A stretch of DNA of 64,000 nucleotides from Defluviitaleaceae bacterium (GCA_009779935.1 WRAX01000008.1:1-64000); one strand, 5' to 3'; shown: positions 38,331 through 48,206, counted from the stretch's first letter. The notes: generated by a model from the letters alone, not told the origin. Numbers and translations: made by a program.

Positions 38331-39788
38331 ATGAGCGTTTTGAAAGATTTGCAACCAACGGATGTTTTTGGATATTTTGAGATGATTTGCGGCATACCCC
38401 ACGGCTCCAAAGACGAGAAGGCGTTAAGTGATGCCATTAAGGCTTGGGCGGAAAATTTGGGGCTTTGGGTGCATCAAGATGATGTGTTTAATTTGATTAT
38501 TAAAAAGCCCGCAAGCGAAGGTTTTGAGGGTGCAAAGCCCGTTATTTTGCAGGCGCATATTGATATGGTTTGTGAAAAAAATGCTAATGTGGACTTTGAT
38601 TTTAAGACACAAGGGCTTAATTTGCTTATTGACGGGGATTTTGTTAAAGCAGATGGTACCACCCTTGGTGCGGACAATGGCATTGGCACAGCAATGATAA
38701 TGGCCGTTTTAGCAGATAAAACAATAAAGCACCCCCCCATAGAAGCAGTGCTTACCACTGTGGAAGAAGCCGGCATGGACGGAGCCAAAGGCCTGGACAT
38801 TAACCTTTTGGAAGGGCGGCGGATGATTAATTTGGATAGCTCGGAGGACGGGATATTTTGCAGTGGCTGCGCCGGCGGCGGCAAGGTTACGGTAAAACTG
38901 CCTATTAAAAGCACAACATCTGCCGAAGGGGCCAACACATCTGTCACTTTGTTTGTTAGCGGGCTAAAAGGCGGCCATTCCGGTGCCGATGTGCATTTGG
39001 AGCGGGGCAATAGCAATAAAATCCTCGGGCAGGTGCTGCACAGCCTAACAAGCCCCTTTGAAATTGCGGAAATCGGCGGGGGAAGCAAGGATAACGCCAT
39101 CCCCAGGGAGGCATGGGCTAATCTTATTGTCACCAAATCCTGCCTTGATTTGCTTTGGGTGGAATTGGAGCATATAGAAGCCACCTATAAAGCCGAACTT
39201 GCCACATCCGACCCCGATGTATCCATTAAATTCATTAATGTGAGGCAGGTAGAGGAGGCTGTGCCGGTTTTTTCCAAACAAACCCATGATGCGGTGATTG
39301 ATTTGCTTTTGCTTATCCCCTTCGGCCCCGCCCATTATAGCGTGGACCTGCCCGGCTTAGTGGAAACATCCAATAACTTAGGGGTTGTGACTGTTAAGGA
39401 TGATTTTGTGGTGATAACCTGTGCAGTGCGTAGCAGTGTAGAAAGCCGCAAAAAATCCCTATGCGCAAGGATTGAGCGGTTAGGGCAGCTTATGGGGGCG
39501 GAATGTATCGTGTCTGACGGGTATCCCGGTTGGGCATACAACCCCGTTTCGCCTATCCGTGAAACTTTTAAGCGGGTTTGGGAGGGGCAGTTTGGTACAC
39601 CACCCAAGGTTATGGCAATCCATGCAGGGCTTGAATGCGGGATTTTTGACAGCCGCCTGCCCGGGCTTGATATGATTTCTTTTGGGCCCGATATTTTTGA
39701 CCTTCATACGCCTGATGAGCGTGTTAGCATTTCCAGCGTTGCTAAGAACCAGCAGTTTTTGGTGGCGGTATTGGAAGCATTGAAATAA
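38331..39788 (+). CDS. pepD: Aminoacyl-histidine dipeptidase (M20 family)
   Basis: MSVLKDLQPTDVFGYFEMICGIPHGSKDEKALSDAI; LDSSEDGIFCSGCAGGG. Confidence 0.93.
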   Translation: MSVLKDLQPTDVFGYFEMICGIPHGSKDEKALSDAIKAWAENLGLWVHQDDVFNLIIKKPASEGFEGAKPVILQAHIDMVCEKNANVDFDFKTQGLNLLIDGDFVKADGTTLGADNGIGTAMIMAVLADKTIKHPPIEAVLTTVEEAGMDGAKGLDINLLEGRRMINLDSSEDGIFCSGCAGGGKVTVKLPIKSTTSAEGANTSVTLFVSGLKGGHSGADVHLERGNSNKILGQVLHSLTSPFEIAEIGGGSKDNAIPREAWANLIVTKSCLDLLWVELEHIEATYKAELATSDPDVSIKFINVRQVEEAVPVFSKQTHDAVIDLLLLIPFGPAHYSVDLPGLVETSNNLGVVTVKDDFVVITCAVRSSVESRKKSLCARIERLGQLMGAECIVSDGYPGWAYNPVSPIRETFKRVWEGQFGTPPKVMAIHAGLECGIFDSRLPGLDMISFGPDIFDLHTPDERVSISSVAKNQQFLVAVLEALK

Positions 39789-39794
39789 TATTGA

Positions 39795-39835
39795 CCCAAA
39801 TAACCCCCGACAAATGTTGTCGGGGGTTATTTGGG
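39795..39835. terminator. Strong intrinsic terminator, 19-bp perfect stem
   Basis: CCCAAATAACCCCCGACAA ATG TTGTCGGGGGTTATTTGGG. Confidence 0.92.
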
Positions 39836-39848
39836 GTTTTGGTATAGT

Positions 39849-40556
39849 CTATCTATTAATCGCTGTTTCTAATGCAATACCCATCATATCGGTAAAACTC
39901 TCCTGCCGCTCCTTGGCACTGGTTGCTTCGTGGGTAAAAACCAAGTCGGAAACGGTAAGGATGGCAAGGGCTTTTTTGCCCATACGTGCGGCGGTGGCAT
40001 ATAGCCCTGCCGCTTCCATTTCCACCGCTAAAACCCCCATTTTTTGCCACTTTTTCAAGGCATCCGGGTCATCGCCGTAAAATACATCACTGGTAACTAC
40101 ATTGCCCACATGCACTGCACTTTTCGTGCTTTTTGCGGCTTTTGCGGCAGCCAAAACCAGTCCAAAATCTGCAATGGGTGCAAATGTGCCATTTATGCCG
40201 TATTGGCTTATGAAATTAGAATCCGTACAAGCCCCTTGGGCAATAACAATATCCCGTAAATTAACCCCATCGGCAATTCCTCCCGCTGTGCCCACACGGA
40301 TGATGGCATCCACCCCATAAAACTTAAAAAGCTCATAAGCATAAATCCCTATGGATGGTATCCCCATACCCGAACCCATGACGGATAACCTTTTGCCCTT
40401 ATATTCGCCTGTATACCCAAGCATGCCCCGCACGCCGTTAAATTTATGCGCATTATCCAAAAAGTTTTCCGCAATAAACTTGGCCCTAAGGGGGTCGCCG
40501 GGCATTAATACGGTTTCTGCAATTTCCCCAACCTTTGCTTCTATATGTGGTGTCAT
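39849..40556 (-). CDS. deoD: Purine-nucleoside phosphorylase
   Basis: MTPHIEAKVGEIAETVLMPGDPLRAKFIAENFL; MGSGMGIPSIGIYAYEL. Confidence 0.95.
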   Translation of the reverse strand: MTPHIEAKVGEIAETVLMPGDPLRAKFIAENFLDNAHKFNGVRGMLGYTGEYKGKRLSVMGSGMGIPSIGIYAYELFKFYGVDAIIRVGTAGGIADGVNLRDIVIAQGACTDSNFISQYGINGTFAPIADFGLVLAAAKAAKSTKSAVHVGNVVTSDVFYGDDPDALKKWQKMGVLAVEMEAAGLYATAARMGKKALAILTVSDLVFTHEATSAKERQESFTDMMGIALETAINR

Positions 40557-40561
40557 AATCA

Positions 40562-40954
40562 TCAACCTCCAAGCCCCAGCATATTCTTTTTGCAATTGCT
40601 GGACGCATACCAGCTGCAATCGCCGCAAATATCATCCATCATTTCCGCTGTCATCTTTTCTTTAATTCCATCTATCAGTTTGTGGTACATATAAGATTTT
40701 TCCTTTAAGCCAAAATATTCTATAACCTTACTATCCATCGCCTTTACCTTGTCATTGGTTTGGCAAAGGTCGCACCCCAGCATTAGCGGGCATTTACAAC
40801 AAATATCGTCGGTAGAAAAAACAATATCCACCATCGCATCCCTGTCCTTGCTTAAAAGCTGTACAACGTCATCCATATTCTTTACAAACTCTTCGCTATA
40901 CCCTTTGCCTTCGTAACCTTGTATGCATAGCAGGTGGTGCGGCCGCAATCTCAT
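40562..40954 (-). CDS. DUF1284 domain protein
   Basis: MRLRPHHLLCIQGYEGKGYSEEFVKNM, Cys-rich C-terminus. Confidence 0.8.
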   Translation of the reverse strand: MRLRPHHLLCIQGYEGKGYSEEFVKNMDDVVQLLSKDRDAMVDIVFSTDDICCKCPLMLGCDLCQTNDKVKAMDSKVIEYFGLKEKSYMYHKLIDGIKEKMTAEMMDDICGDCSWYASSNCKKNMLGLGG

Positions 40955-40968
40955 AATATTCCATCCCT

Positions 40969-41460
40969 CTAAATCAAAATTTCGAATAAAGAATTGCCCG
41001 TAATTACAAAATTACCAAAATATACTAAATGTATCATCAACAATGCCCGGTGGGTGGTTAGTTTATACTCCTCCTCCACCCTTTCCCCGCCCATGGCGCG
41101 GTGCAGCTTGTCCTTGTTGCGAACCATATCTATCAAAGCAATCAAAAATATCAACACAGACAGCAAGGTGAAAAGTATATGGTTTATAGCAAAAATACTG
41201 CCAATAATATAACCTTGCGAAAGAAACAGTGCGGTAAAAAGTACGCCCCTACCCATTGCGGGATTACTGCGCACAATCTCTTCACTAATCCCCTTATCAA
41301 AATCCCCTTCTATTTGGTCAAGGGATTTTACCTTAAAATCCCCGCCCGCCGGGGCGTTGCTTTTTGCCTTGCCTTTTCTTATTATGGCACCCGCCACCCC
41401 CAGTACAAAAACAAGTAGGTTAAGTGCCCAAAGTATCACAATAAACGCCATCACGCTCAC
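40969..41460 (-). CDS. Hypothetical membrane protein
   Basis: 163-aa ORF, several TM segments. Confidence 0.6.
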   Translation of the reverse strand: MSVMAFIVILWALNLLVFVLGVAGAIIRKGKAKSNAPAGGDFKVKSLDQIEGDFDKGISEEIVRSNPAMGRGVLFTALFLSQGYIIGSIFAINHILFTLLSVLIFLIALIDMVRNKDKLHRAMGGERVEEEYKLTTHRALLMIHLVYFGNFVITGNSLFEILI

Positions 41461-41464
41461 ACCA

Positions 41465-42616
41465 CTATCCCATTTTGCGATAATCCTTCTTAAACCGGGT
41501 TAAAATTTTATGCAAAATATCTTGATAATCTTTGGTGCGCCCTTGGGCTTTGCGTATGCGTGCCTGCTCCAATAAAACTGCGGGGTTTTCTGGTGCCATG
41601 GCAATAGCACGGGAAATTGCCCAGTGCGCCTTTACCAAATCATAATCCTGCCGGTGGTATGCGGCAAGCAATGTCCATAAATCCGCCTTATTTTTCTCTG
41701 TCACCACGGCCTTTTCCAATGCTTTTATTGCCCCCGGCAAGTTACCCGCCTGTGCGTGATATGCCGCTTGTTTTTTCAAAAACTCTAACCCCTGCTGGTT
41801 TTCGGGTATTTGTGCTAAATTGCCCAATGCCTTATCAAATTGGCGCACCCGCATAAAACAGTCGCTAATACGGTAAATATAGGCATGTGCAGGGTCTTGT
41901 GCAAGGGCGGCTTGGTATGCCTTCATAGCCCCAAAATAATTGCGCTGGTGAAATTGTATTTCCCCTTGAAAATACAGCATTTCGGGGTGGTTGCGGTCCT
42001 CCGCTTGTAAAATAAGTTCGTTAGCCCCATCAAAGTCGCCTGCCAAAATGGTAGCTTCGATAAGGTTAAGGCGCAATTGCTGGGATTTGGGGTCCGCAGA
42101 CAATGCCTTAGCAAAATACTGGGTTGATGTGGTCACATCACCTGCCTGCAAAAGCGCAATGCCCGCATTATTCCACAAAGGCACATTTTCCTGGTGTTTT
42201 AGGGCTTTGGCATAAAAACCGTAAGCACGCTCTCCGTCACCCGCATCTAACCAAAAATCGCCCTGTTCTTTATATTTCTCCCAAATATGCCGCTTTTCCC
42301 ATGCTGTCAGTTCCTTTTGCAGCCCGGCAAGGGCATCTTGGGGCAGATAATCCGTGGTGGATAAAAATGACAAAAAAGCCATGGTGGCATTTTCCATCAC
42401 AGCCAAATCCCGCATTTTGACAGCAATATGATGCAATCCAAGCCCTTCTACCCATTGCACAAAAGGGGTTGCCAAAAAATCCTCCATAGACTGTCGCCAG
42501 TAGTGCAAACAGTGGTACAAAGCCTCTTCCAGCGAATAAACTTTTATGCCTGTCATATTAAATTCATAGGGATTGCGGTTCTCCTCTTGCGAAACACAAA
42601 GATACAAATCAGCCAT
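41465..42616 (-). CDS. TPR-repeat protein
   Basis: Repeated TPR-like helices (WNNAGIALLQAGDVTTSTQYFAKALSADP); internal start MADLYLCVS. Confidence 0.8.
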   Translation of the reverse strand: MADLYLCVSQEENRNPYEFNMTGIKVYSLEEALYHCLHYWRQSMEDFLATPFVQWVEGLGLHHIAVKMRDLAVMENATMAFLSFLSTTDYLPQDALAGLQKELTAWEKRHIWEKYKEQGDFWLDAGDGERAYGFYAKALKHQENVPLWNNAGIALLQAGDVTTSTQYFAKALSADPKSQQLRLNLIEATILAGDFDGANELILQAEDRNHPEMLYFQGEIQFHQRNYFGAMKAYQAALAQDPAHAYIYRISDCFMRVRQFDKALGNLAQIPENQQGLEFLKKQAAYHAQAGNLPGAIKALEKAVVTEKNKADLWTLLAAYHRQDYDLVKAHWAISRAIAMAPENPAVLLEQARIRKAQGRTKDYQDILHKILTRFKKDYRKMG

Positions 42617-42667
42617 AACCCTATTATACCACGCCACAGCGCACATCGCAACAAATTTCTTTTAGAA

Positions 42668-42982
42668 TTATGCCGACATAGTAGCGCACTTGAAAATAAG
42701 CATACCATCATCCACATAATAAACAGCAATTTTGCTTTTTATATGCCAACCCAGTGTTTCCCGCAATTCTTTGGGCAGGGTTATCCTACCAATCTCATCA
42801 ACTTTTGCTTCAAAGTATTGTGTGGGGTCATCATTTTTAGTTTCAACTTGCAGTATTAAGATATTATCCAAGGGCTTTAAGCTTAATCCCGAACCAACTT
42901 CAAGCCCCAACCTTTCCCTCAGTTCAATGTGAAAGGCTATCTTTCCAAGCTCATCAATGGTTCTTGCGCTGTATCTTTCCAT
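42668..42982 (-). CDS. AbrB-like protein with two tandem swapped-hairpin domains
   Basis: TIDELGKIAFHIELRERLGLEVG..L and KVDEIGRITLPKELRETLGWHIKSKIAVY. Confidence 0.8.
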   Translation of the reverse strand: MERYSARTIDELGKIAFHIELRERLGLEVGSGLSLKPLDNILILQVETKNDDPTQYFEAKVDEIGRITLPKELRETLGWHIKSKIAVYYVDDGMLIFKCATMSA

Positions 42983-43047
42983 AAAAAATACCCACCTTTC
43001 TGTCTATTATTTGTCGGGTGTAAGAAGTGCTTGACAAATAGACCTGA

Positions 43048-43148
43048 TACCAATTCCATTCTCAATCATGGAAAAGCACATTTTGAAAACGCACTAAAAC
43101 CTGCGATTTTCAAAATATCCTTTTCCATGTTTCGAATTGGAATTGGTA
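43048..43148. mobile_element. MITE-like element family 1, copy E
   Basis: 101 bp, inverted orientation, TA flanks. Confidence 0.9.
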
Positions 43149-43175
43149 TTAGTCAAGAAGTTTTTTATTGTGACA

Positions 43176-44297
43176 TCAAGCGCAAATTCCTTTTATGCAG
43201 CGGATGATATAACCAACCTCTTCCAAGGTGTTAAAATGGCCAAAAGAAAAGCGCACCGTGCCGTGGGGATATGTGCCCAGCGTTTTATGGGCATTGGGAG
43301 AGCAGTGCAGGCCGCAACGGGTCATTATGCCATATTCGCCATCTAAAAGTGCGGCAACCTCCGCATTATCCCGCCCTTTGAAGTTAAGGGAAACCACGGC
43401 GGTTCTGCCAACCACATCCTTTTTGCCGATGATATCCACGCCGCATATTTTATCTACGCCTTCTATAAATCTTTTTACCAGCACCATCTCTTTTTCAAAA
43501 ATCGCTGTAACCCCTACCTCCAAAATATATTCCAAGGATTTTTTAAGTCCCATAATGGCGGGCAGGTTAATTGTGCCTGCTTCAAATTTATCAGGCAAAA
43601 AGTGGGGCTGGTCCAGCTGGTGGGAAGCACTGCCCGTGCCGCCAGTTATAGTTGGGTCGATAAGCCCGGCAAAATCATCTTTTACAAGAAAACCGCCCAA
43701 GCCCTGTGGCGCAAGCAAGCCCTTATGGGCGGTAAAGGCAAGGGCATCAATAAATTCCATATCAATATCCATCACCCCGGCCGTTTGTGCAGCATCTACA
43801 ATAAACCGCACACCATGCCTTTTGCAAATTTCCCCAACTTTATTTATCGGGAAAATTGTGCCGCATACATTGGATGCGTGGGTCATAACCACAGCTTTTG
43901 TGGCCGGTTTAATCATTTTTTCTATTTGTTTCAAATCCGTAACCATATCATAAGTAACGCCTGCCTGCGCCAGCCTGTGCAGGGGGCGCATAAGGCCGTT
44001 ATGTTCCATTGTTGTGGTAATAACGTGGTCACCACTTTTCAAAAAGCCTTGCAAAATCATGTTTAGGGAATATGTAATGCTTGGCGTAAAAATTACATTT
44101 CTGGGATTGTTAAATTTGAACAACCCGCACAAAAGCTGCCTTGTTCGCAAAACCTCCCCCCCAATGTTGTAGGATGCTTCATAACCGCCCCTGCCCACAT
44201 TGTAGCCACCGTTCACCAGAAAATCCTTAACAGCATCAGCCACACCCGGTGCCTTCGGGAATGATGTGGAGCCATTATCTGCATATACCTTATTCAC
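43176..44297 (-). CDS. Cysteine desulfurase family protein (class V aminotransferase)
   Basis: VYADNGSTSFPKAPGV; FTAHKGLLAPQGLGGF (PLP Lys). Confidence 0.9.
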   Translation of the reverse strand: MNKVYADNGSTSFPKAPGVADAVKDFLVNGGYNVGRGGYEASYNIGGEVLRTRQLLCGLFKFNNPRNVIFTPSITYSLNMILQGFLKSGDHVITTTMEHNGLMRPLHRLAQAGVTYDMVTDLKQIEKMIKPATKAVVMTHASNVCGTIFPINKVGEICKRHGVRFIVDAAQTAGVMDIDMEFIDALAFTAHKGLLAPQGLGGFLVKDDFAGLIDPTITGGTGSASHQLDQPHFLPDKFEAGTINLPAIMGLKKSLEYILEVGVTAIFEKEMVLVKRFIEGVDKICGVDIIGKKDVVGRTAVVSLNFKGRDNAEVAALLDGEYGIMTRCGLHCSPNAHKTLGTYPHGTVRFSFGHFNTLEEVGYIIRCIKGICA

Positions 44298-44363
44298 ACT
44301 ACCTTACCCCCTGTTCCATCAAAAATCCTAATGGGTTTTATTATACACATAAATAATCCCTAT

Positions 44364-44392
44364 TTGCAAGTATAAATTTTACATGCTATAAT
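44364..44392 (+). promoter_or_regulatory. Sigma-A promoter upstream of yedE-like gene
   Basis: TTGCAA-N17-TATAAT. Confidence 0.7.
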
Positions 44393-44461
44393 AGACCTGT
44401 CCACTAACCTCATTTGTCATCTTTCCGACTTATTTTTCACCCGGTATGCGTGGAAAGGTCT
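44393..44461 (+). ncRNA. Candidate structured 5' leader of yedE
   Basis: AGACCTgTCCAC ... GTGGAaAGGTCT closing stem right at predicted TSS. Confidence 0.35.
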
Positions 44462-44488
44462 AATTTTAATATAAAACTTGGATAGGAT

Positions 44489-45571
44489 GTGAATTGCATT
44501 ATGGTTAAAAAACTTGCTTTGCCTGCAGTTGGTGCGCTGTTTGCCATCGCTTCTCTTATTTTGGTAGCTTGCGGCAACCCGGGCAATATGGGGCTTTGTG
44601 TTGCCTGCTTTTTACGGGACACGGCAGGTGCCCTCGGCTTGCACGGGGCAGAGGCGGTGCAATACGCCCGGCCTGAAATAATCGGCATTGTGCTTGGCGC
44701 TATGATAGTATCACTAATAACACGGGAATTTTCCTCCAAAGGCGGCTCTGCCCCTATAACCCGCTTTGTGCTGGGTGCTTGCGTAATGGTTGGTGCACTA
44801 ATTTTCCTTGGTTGCCCTACACGCATGGTATTGCGCATTGCAGGGGGAGACCTTAATGCAATCGTAGGCCTTTTCGGCTTTGCGGCAGGTATTTTCGGCG
44901 GCATATTCTTCTTAAACAAGGGTTTTACATTAAAACGTACATACACCATATCCAAAACAGATGGCTTTGCCCTTCCTGTCATGTCTTTGTTGTTGTTAGT
45001 TGCCTTGCTGTTTTTCCCCATGCTTCTTAATTTTTCCGAGGCGGGGCCCGGGGCAATGCGTGCACCAATTTTCCTAGCCCTTGGCATAGGGCTTGTAATG
45101 GGCGGTGTGGGCTTTATCAGCCGTTTGTGTTTTGTGGCAGGTATTAGGGATAGTGCGTTTTTCAAAAACTTTTCCATGCTATTTGCTTTTGTGGCATTAT
45201 TGGTGGTTGCCACCGTTGGTAATATTATCATGGGTAATTTTAACCTTGGTTTGGAAGGGCATCCCGTTGCCCACACAGATGGGTTATGGAACTTTTTAGG
45301 GCTTGCCCTTGTGGGGTTGGGCTCTGTACTATTGGGCGGCTGCCCCTTCCGCCAAGTGGTATTGGCAGGCGGCGGCAATACAGATTCGGTAACCGCAGTG
45401 TTTGGGATGATTTTCGGTGCAGCCCTTGCCCACAACCTTTCCCTCGCCTCCTCCGCAGCAGGGGTTAGCGAAAGGGGCCCGGTAGGCTTTGCCGTTGCCG
45501 CCGTGCTTATGGTTGGTATTGCCGTGTACAACACATTTTTTAACAAAGATAAGAAAGCAGGGAAGGTTTAA
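44489..45571 (+). CDS. yedE: YedE-family putative selenium transporter
   Basis: Poly-TM; LVACGNPGNMGLCVACFLRDTAGALGLH; GGCPFRQVVLAGGGNTDSVTAVFGM. Confidence 0.88.
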   Translation: MNCIMVKKLALPAVGALFAIASLILVACGNPGNMGLCVACFLRDTAGALGLHGAEAVQYARPEIIGIVLGAMIVSLITREFSSKGGSAPITRFVLGACVMVGALIFLGCPTRMVLRIAGGDLNAIVGLFGFAAGIFGGIFFLNKGFTLKRTYTISKTDGFALPVMSLLLLVALLFFPMLLNFSEAGPGAMRAPIFLALGIGLVMGGVGFISRLCFVAGIRDSAFFKNFSMLFAFVALLVVATVGNIIMGNFNLGLEGHPVAHTDGLWNFLGLALVGLGSVLLGGCPFRQVVLAGGGNTDSVTAVFGMIFGAALAHNLSLASSAAGVSERGPVGFAVAAVLMVGIAVYNTFFNKDKKAGKV

Positions 45572-45572
45572 T

Positions 45573-45782
45573 ATGACAATTTTGGATGCACGGGGCATTT
45601 CCTGCCCGGAACCTATGGTGATGCTGAAACAAGCCCTAAACAACCAAAGGGAGCTAACCTTGATGCTGGACAGCAAAAATGCCCTTGCCAACTGCGAGGA
45701 GTATGCCAAGAAGCAAAACTGTACAGTAACAATCAAAACCGAGGGTGATGAGTATGAGTTGCATATCAAAGCCAATGGATAA
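45573..45782 (+). CDS. yedF: TusA/YedF-like sulfurtransferase-type protein
   Basis: LDARGISCPEPMVMLKQAL TusA motif, partner of yedE. Confidence 0.85.
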   Translation: MTILDARGISCPEPMVMLKQALNNQRELTLMLDSKNALANCEEYAKKQNCTVTIKTEGDEYELHIKANG

Positions 45783-46002
45783 TTACATAGCCACATTTTT
45801 TAGCCATTTTGATGCCCTAATGTTTTGTGAGCACTTGAAAGAACAGGGCGTGGCAGCCAAAATGATGCCCGTGCCAAGAAAGGTCAGCTCTTCTTGCGGC
45901 ACATGCGTATCCTTTACAACAGAAACAGAAATCAATTTCGACCAGCACGAAGTTGATGCGGTTTTTGTGGAAACTTTTGGTGAGTTTAGGCAAATAGCAT
46001 AA
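45745..46002 (+). CDS. DUF3343-like protein
   Basis: YIATFFSHFDALMFCEHLKEQGVAAKMMPVPRKVSSSCGTCV. Confidence 0.82.
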   Translation: MMSMSCISKPMDNYIATFFSHFDALMFCEHLKEQGVAAKMMPVPRKVSSSCGTCVSFTTETEINFDQHEVDAVFVETFGEFRQIA

Positions 46003-46026
46003 TACTCACTTCCTGTCAAAATATCA

Positions 46027-46073
46027 CCAAAAACACGCCATTGCAGGCTTTACCCGCAATGGCGTGTTTTTGG
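46027..46073. terminator. Bidirectional intrinsic terminator
   Basis: CCAAAAACACGCCATTGC..GCAATGGCGTGTTTTTGG, 18-bp stem. Confidence 0.9.
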
Positions 46074-46074
46074 T

Positions 46075-48150
46075 TTACAGCCGCACAAGCTCTGCAATGC
46101 TGGCGGCAATGTTATCAAGTATATCATGGAATTTGTCTGATAAGTCATAAAATTTACCATAGGGCTTGGTTACAGGGTCATAGGCCTCGATGGATTCCCT
46201 GTCCTTACGAGCCACAACATATGTCACCACATTTTGTGCCGCAAGCATGTCACAAATATCCTGCACACTTTTTCCCGAATGGGTTGGTACATGGGGCGGC
46301 GCATCGGTAATCAGTATAAAAATGCTTTGTGTGCCGGCCTCCCGACCGCCGGTGTTTAACAGCTCCACCGCAGTTTCCAGCGAATCCAAAGCGGATTCGG
46401 GTATGTCCCCGCCATAGGTACGCGGAATATTTTTAACCTGTTTTTGGAACTTAACCACATCGCTGGTAAAGTTGTAAACGCTCATTTTCTCTTTCTCATT
46501 CAAATCCCCAAAGCCGATAAGGCCCAGCTTAAAGCTTGCCCCCTTGCTGGCAAGGATTTGGGAAAACTCTATGGCACGGTCTTTAACCCCATTAATATAT
46601 GTGTCCATACTGCCTGTTGTATCAATGCAGAAAACCACATTAACATTGCCGCCGCCCGCACCCGTTTCCCGGCTGGTTGGCGGGGCAGTAAACTTGGTGC
46701 GGTCAAATTCTGCCCGTTTTTCGTTGCCTGTGGCAATGTCTTTTACATACACTTCAAAAAGGTTGTTTTCGTCAATGGCGTAGGTTATCTCAATTTGGGT
46801 AGCACCTGTAAGCCCTGTTAAAACAACGCTTCCCATGTATTTCTTATCATCCTCATACCCCGCTTCCCATTGGTACACATCCACATTAACCGTGGGTGCG
46901 CCCGTTGCGGCAAAATTGGCATCAGAAATTTTAGCGGGTATGGCTGTGCCCATGGGGATAATAGGTATAAGCCCCTTTTCCTTGGTGGCAACATTAATTA
47001 CCGCCTCTGTACCAAAAATTTGGCGGGTTATTTGCCCAACCTTAACATTACTGCTGGGCAGGTGTATTAAATAGTTGTAAATTGCCGCACCCATGGCAAC
47101 AGATTTGGCAGGGTCGGTTGCCCTGTACGGCTCTTTTAGAAAGCCTGCCACCATGCGGCGCACCATGGGGATAAGGGTGCTGCCGCCCACAAGTATTACT
47201 TTGGAAATCTCATCCGCATGGCAATTTGCCCGCTTTAACGCCTCTTCAATAATATCCCGGCTACGGTCCACATATTTGCGGATAATTGCTTCAAACTCCT
47301 CCCGGCTAATTTCCAGGGACAAGTTTTGCGGCACGCTATCATGGATAACCAGTGGATTTATGCGTATCTGTGCCTTATTTGTGCCTGATAGCTTCTTTTT
47401 AACGCTTTCCGCTTCAAATTTTAGCTTTTGCAGCACGCGCTTGCGCTCGGCATTGTCCAGCCCATCCAAATCAAGGCTGTTTTGTTGCTTAAACTTTTCC
47501 TTCATCCATCGGATAAGCTCCGAATCAAAATCGTCGCCACCAAGGGACATGTCCCCCACATTTGACAATTCCTGGAAAATTTCTTCCCCATTTTCATCCT
47601 TTCCCACACGTAGCACGCAAGCATCAAATGTACCGCCGCCCATGTCATAAACCAACAGGGTTTGGGCATATCCCTGGCGAAAACCGTATTCGATAGCGGC
47701 CGCAAGGGGTTCGCTAAGCAAAAAAACATTCTTAAAGCCAGCCAAAAGCCCCGCTTGGCGGGTGGCAAAAATTTGCCTGTCATTAAAATAGGCGGGGTGG
47801 GTTATAACCACCTCGCTAAACATTTCGCCTGCCTGCTCCTCGGCGGCAAGTTTTAGCTTGCGCAAAATATCCCCACTTATCTCCTCAGGGGTTTTTTCAA
47901 TTTCACCAATCATCACACGCTCGTCGCTGCCCATCATCCGTTTAACGGACATTACGGTGGCTTCCGGGTAAATTATTGCCCCGCTTTTCGCCTCCGCCCC
48001 AACAACGGTGCCTTCTTCCATATAACTAACTACCGACGGCAAAATTTCATCCGCCCCGTCAATCTTCACAACCTCCAACACATCGCCGCTGTCCTTGTAG
48101 ATGATGGCAACGCTGTTGGTTGTTCCTAAATCTATTCCTAAATAGCTCAT
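46075..48150 (-). CDS. Hsp70 (DnaK-like) ATPase fused to C-terminal von Willebrand factor A domain
   Basis: MSYLGIDLGTTNSVAI; VYDMGGGTFDACVLRV; VNVVFCIDTTGSMDTYINGVKDRAI with MIDAS DxTGS. Confidence 0.9.
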   Translation of the reverse strand: MSYLGIDLGTTNSVAIIYKDSGDVLEVVKIDGADEILPSVVSYMEEGTVVGAEAKSGAIIYPEATVMSVKRMMGSDERVMIGEIEKTPEEISGDILRKLKLAAEEQAGEMFSEVVITHPAYFNDRQIFATRQAGLLAGFKNVFLLSEPLAAAIEYGFRQGYAQTLLVYDMGGGTFDACVLRVGKDENGEEIFQELSNVGDMSLGGDDFDSELIRWMKEKFKQQNSLDLDGLDNAERKRVLQKLKFEAESVKKKLSGTNKAQIRINPLVIHDSVPQNLSLEISREEFEAIIRKYVDRSRDIIEEALKRANCHADEISKVILVGGSTLIPMVRRMVAGFLKEPYRATDPAKSVAMGAAIYNYLIHLPSSNVKVGQITRQIFGTEAVINVATKEKGLIPIIPMGTAIPAKISDANFAATGAPTVNVDVYQWEAGYEDDKKYMGSVVLTGLTGATQIEITYAIDENNLFEVYVKDIATGNEKRAEFDRTKFTAPPTSRETGAGGGNVNVVFCIDTTGSMDTYINGVKDRAIEFSQILASKGASFKLGLIGFGDLNEKEKMSVYNFTSDVVKFQKQVKNIPRTYGGDIPESALDSLETAVELLNTGGREAGTQSIFILITDAPPHVPTHSGKSVQDICDMLAAQNVVTYVVARKDRESIEAYDPVTKPYGKFYDLSDKFHDILDNIAASIAELVRL

Positions 48151-48180
48151 ATTTTTTTCCTCCTTATTTTCACGTTTATT

Positions 48181-48206
48181 TAGGCGGGGGCAAGCCCCCA
48201 CCCTAC
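48181..48206. repeat. REP-like hairpin, copy H10
   Basis: TAGGCGGGGGCAAGCCCCCACCCTAC, contains serpin stop codon. Confidence 0.85.

Noticed and set aside
44437-45546. 369-aa minus-strand ORF
   Set aside because: Complete antisense of yedE; Pro/Lys/Thr-biased translation, no RBS or family; frame artefact
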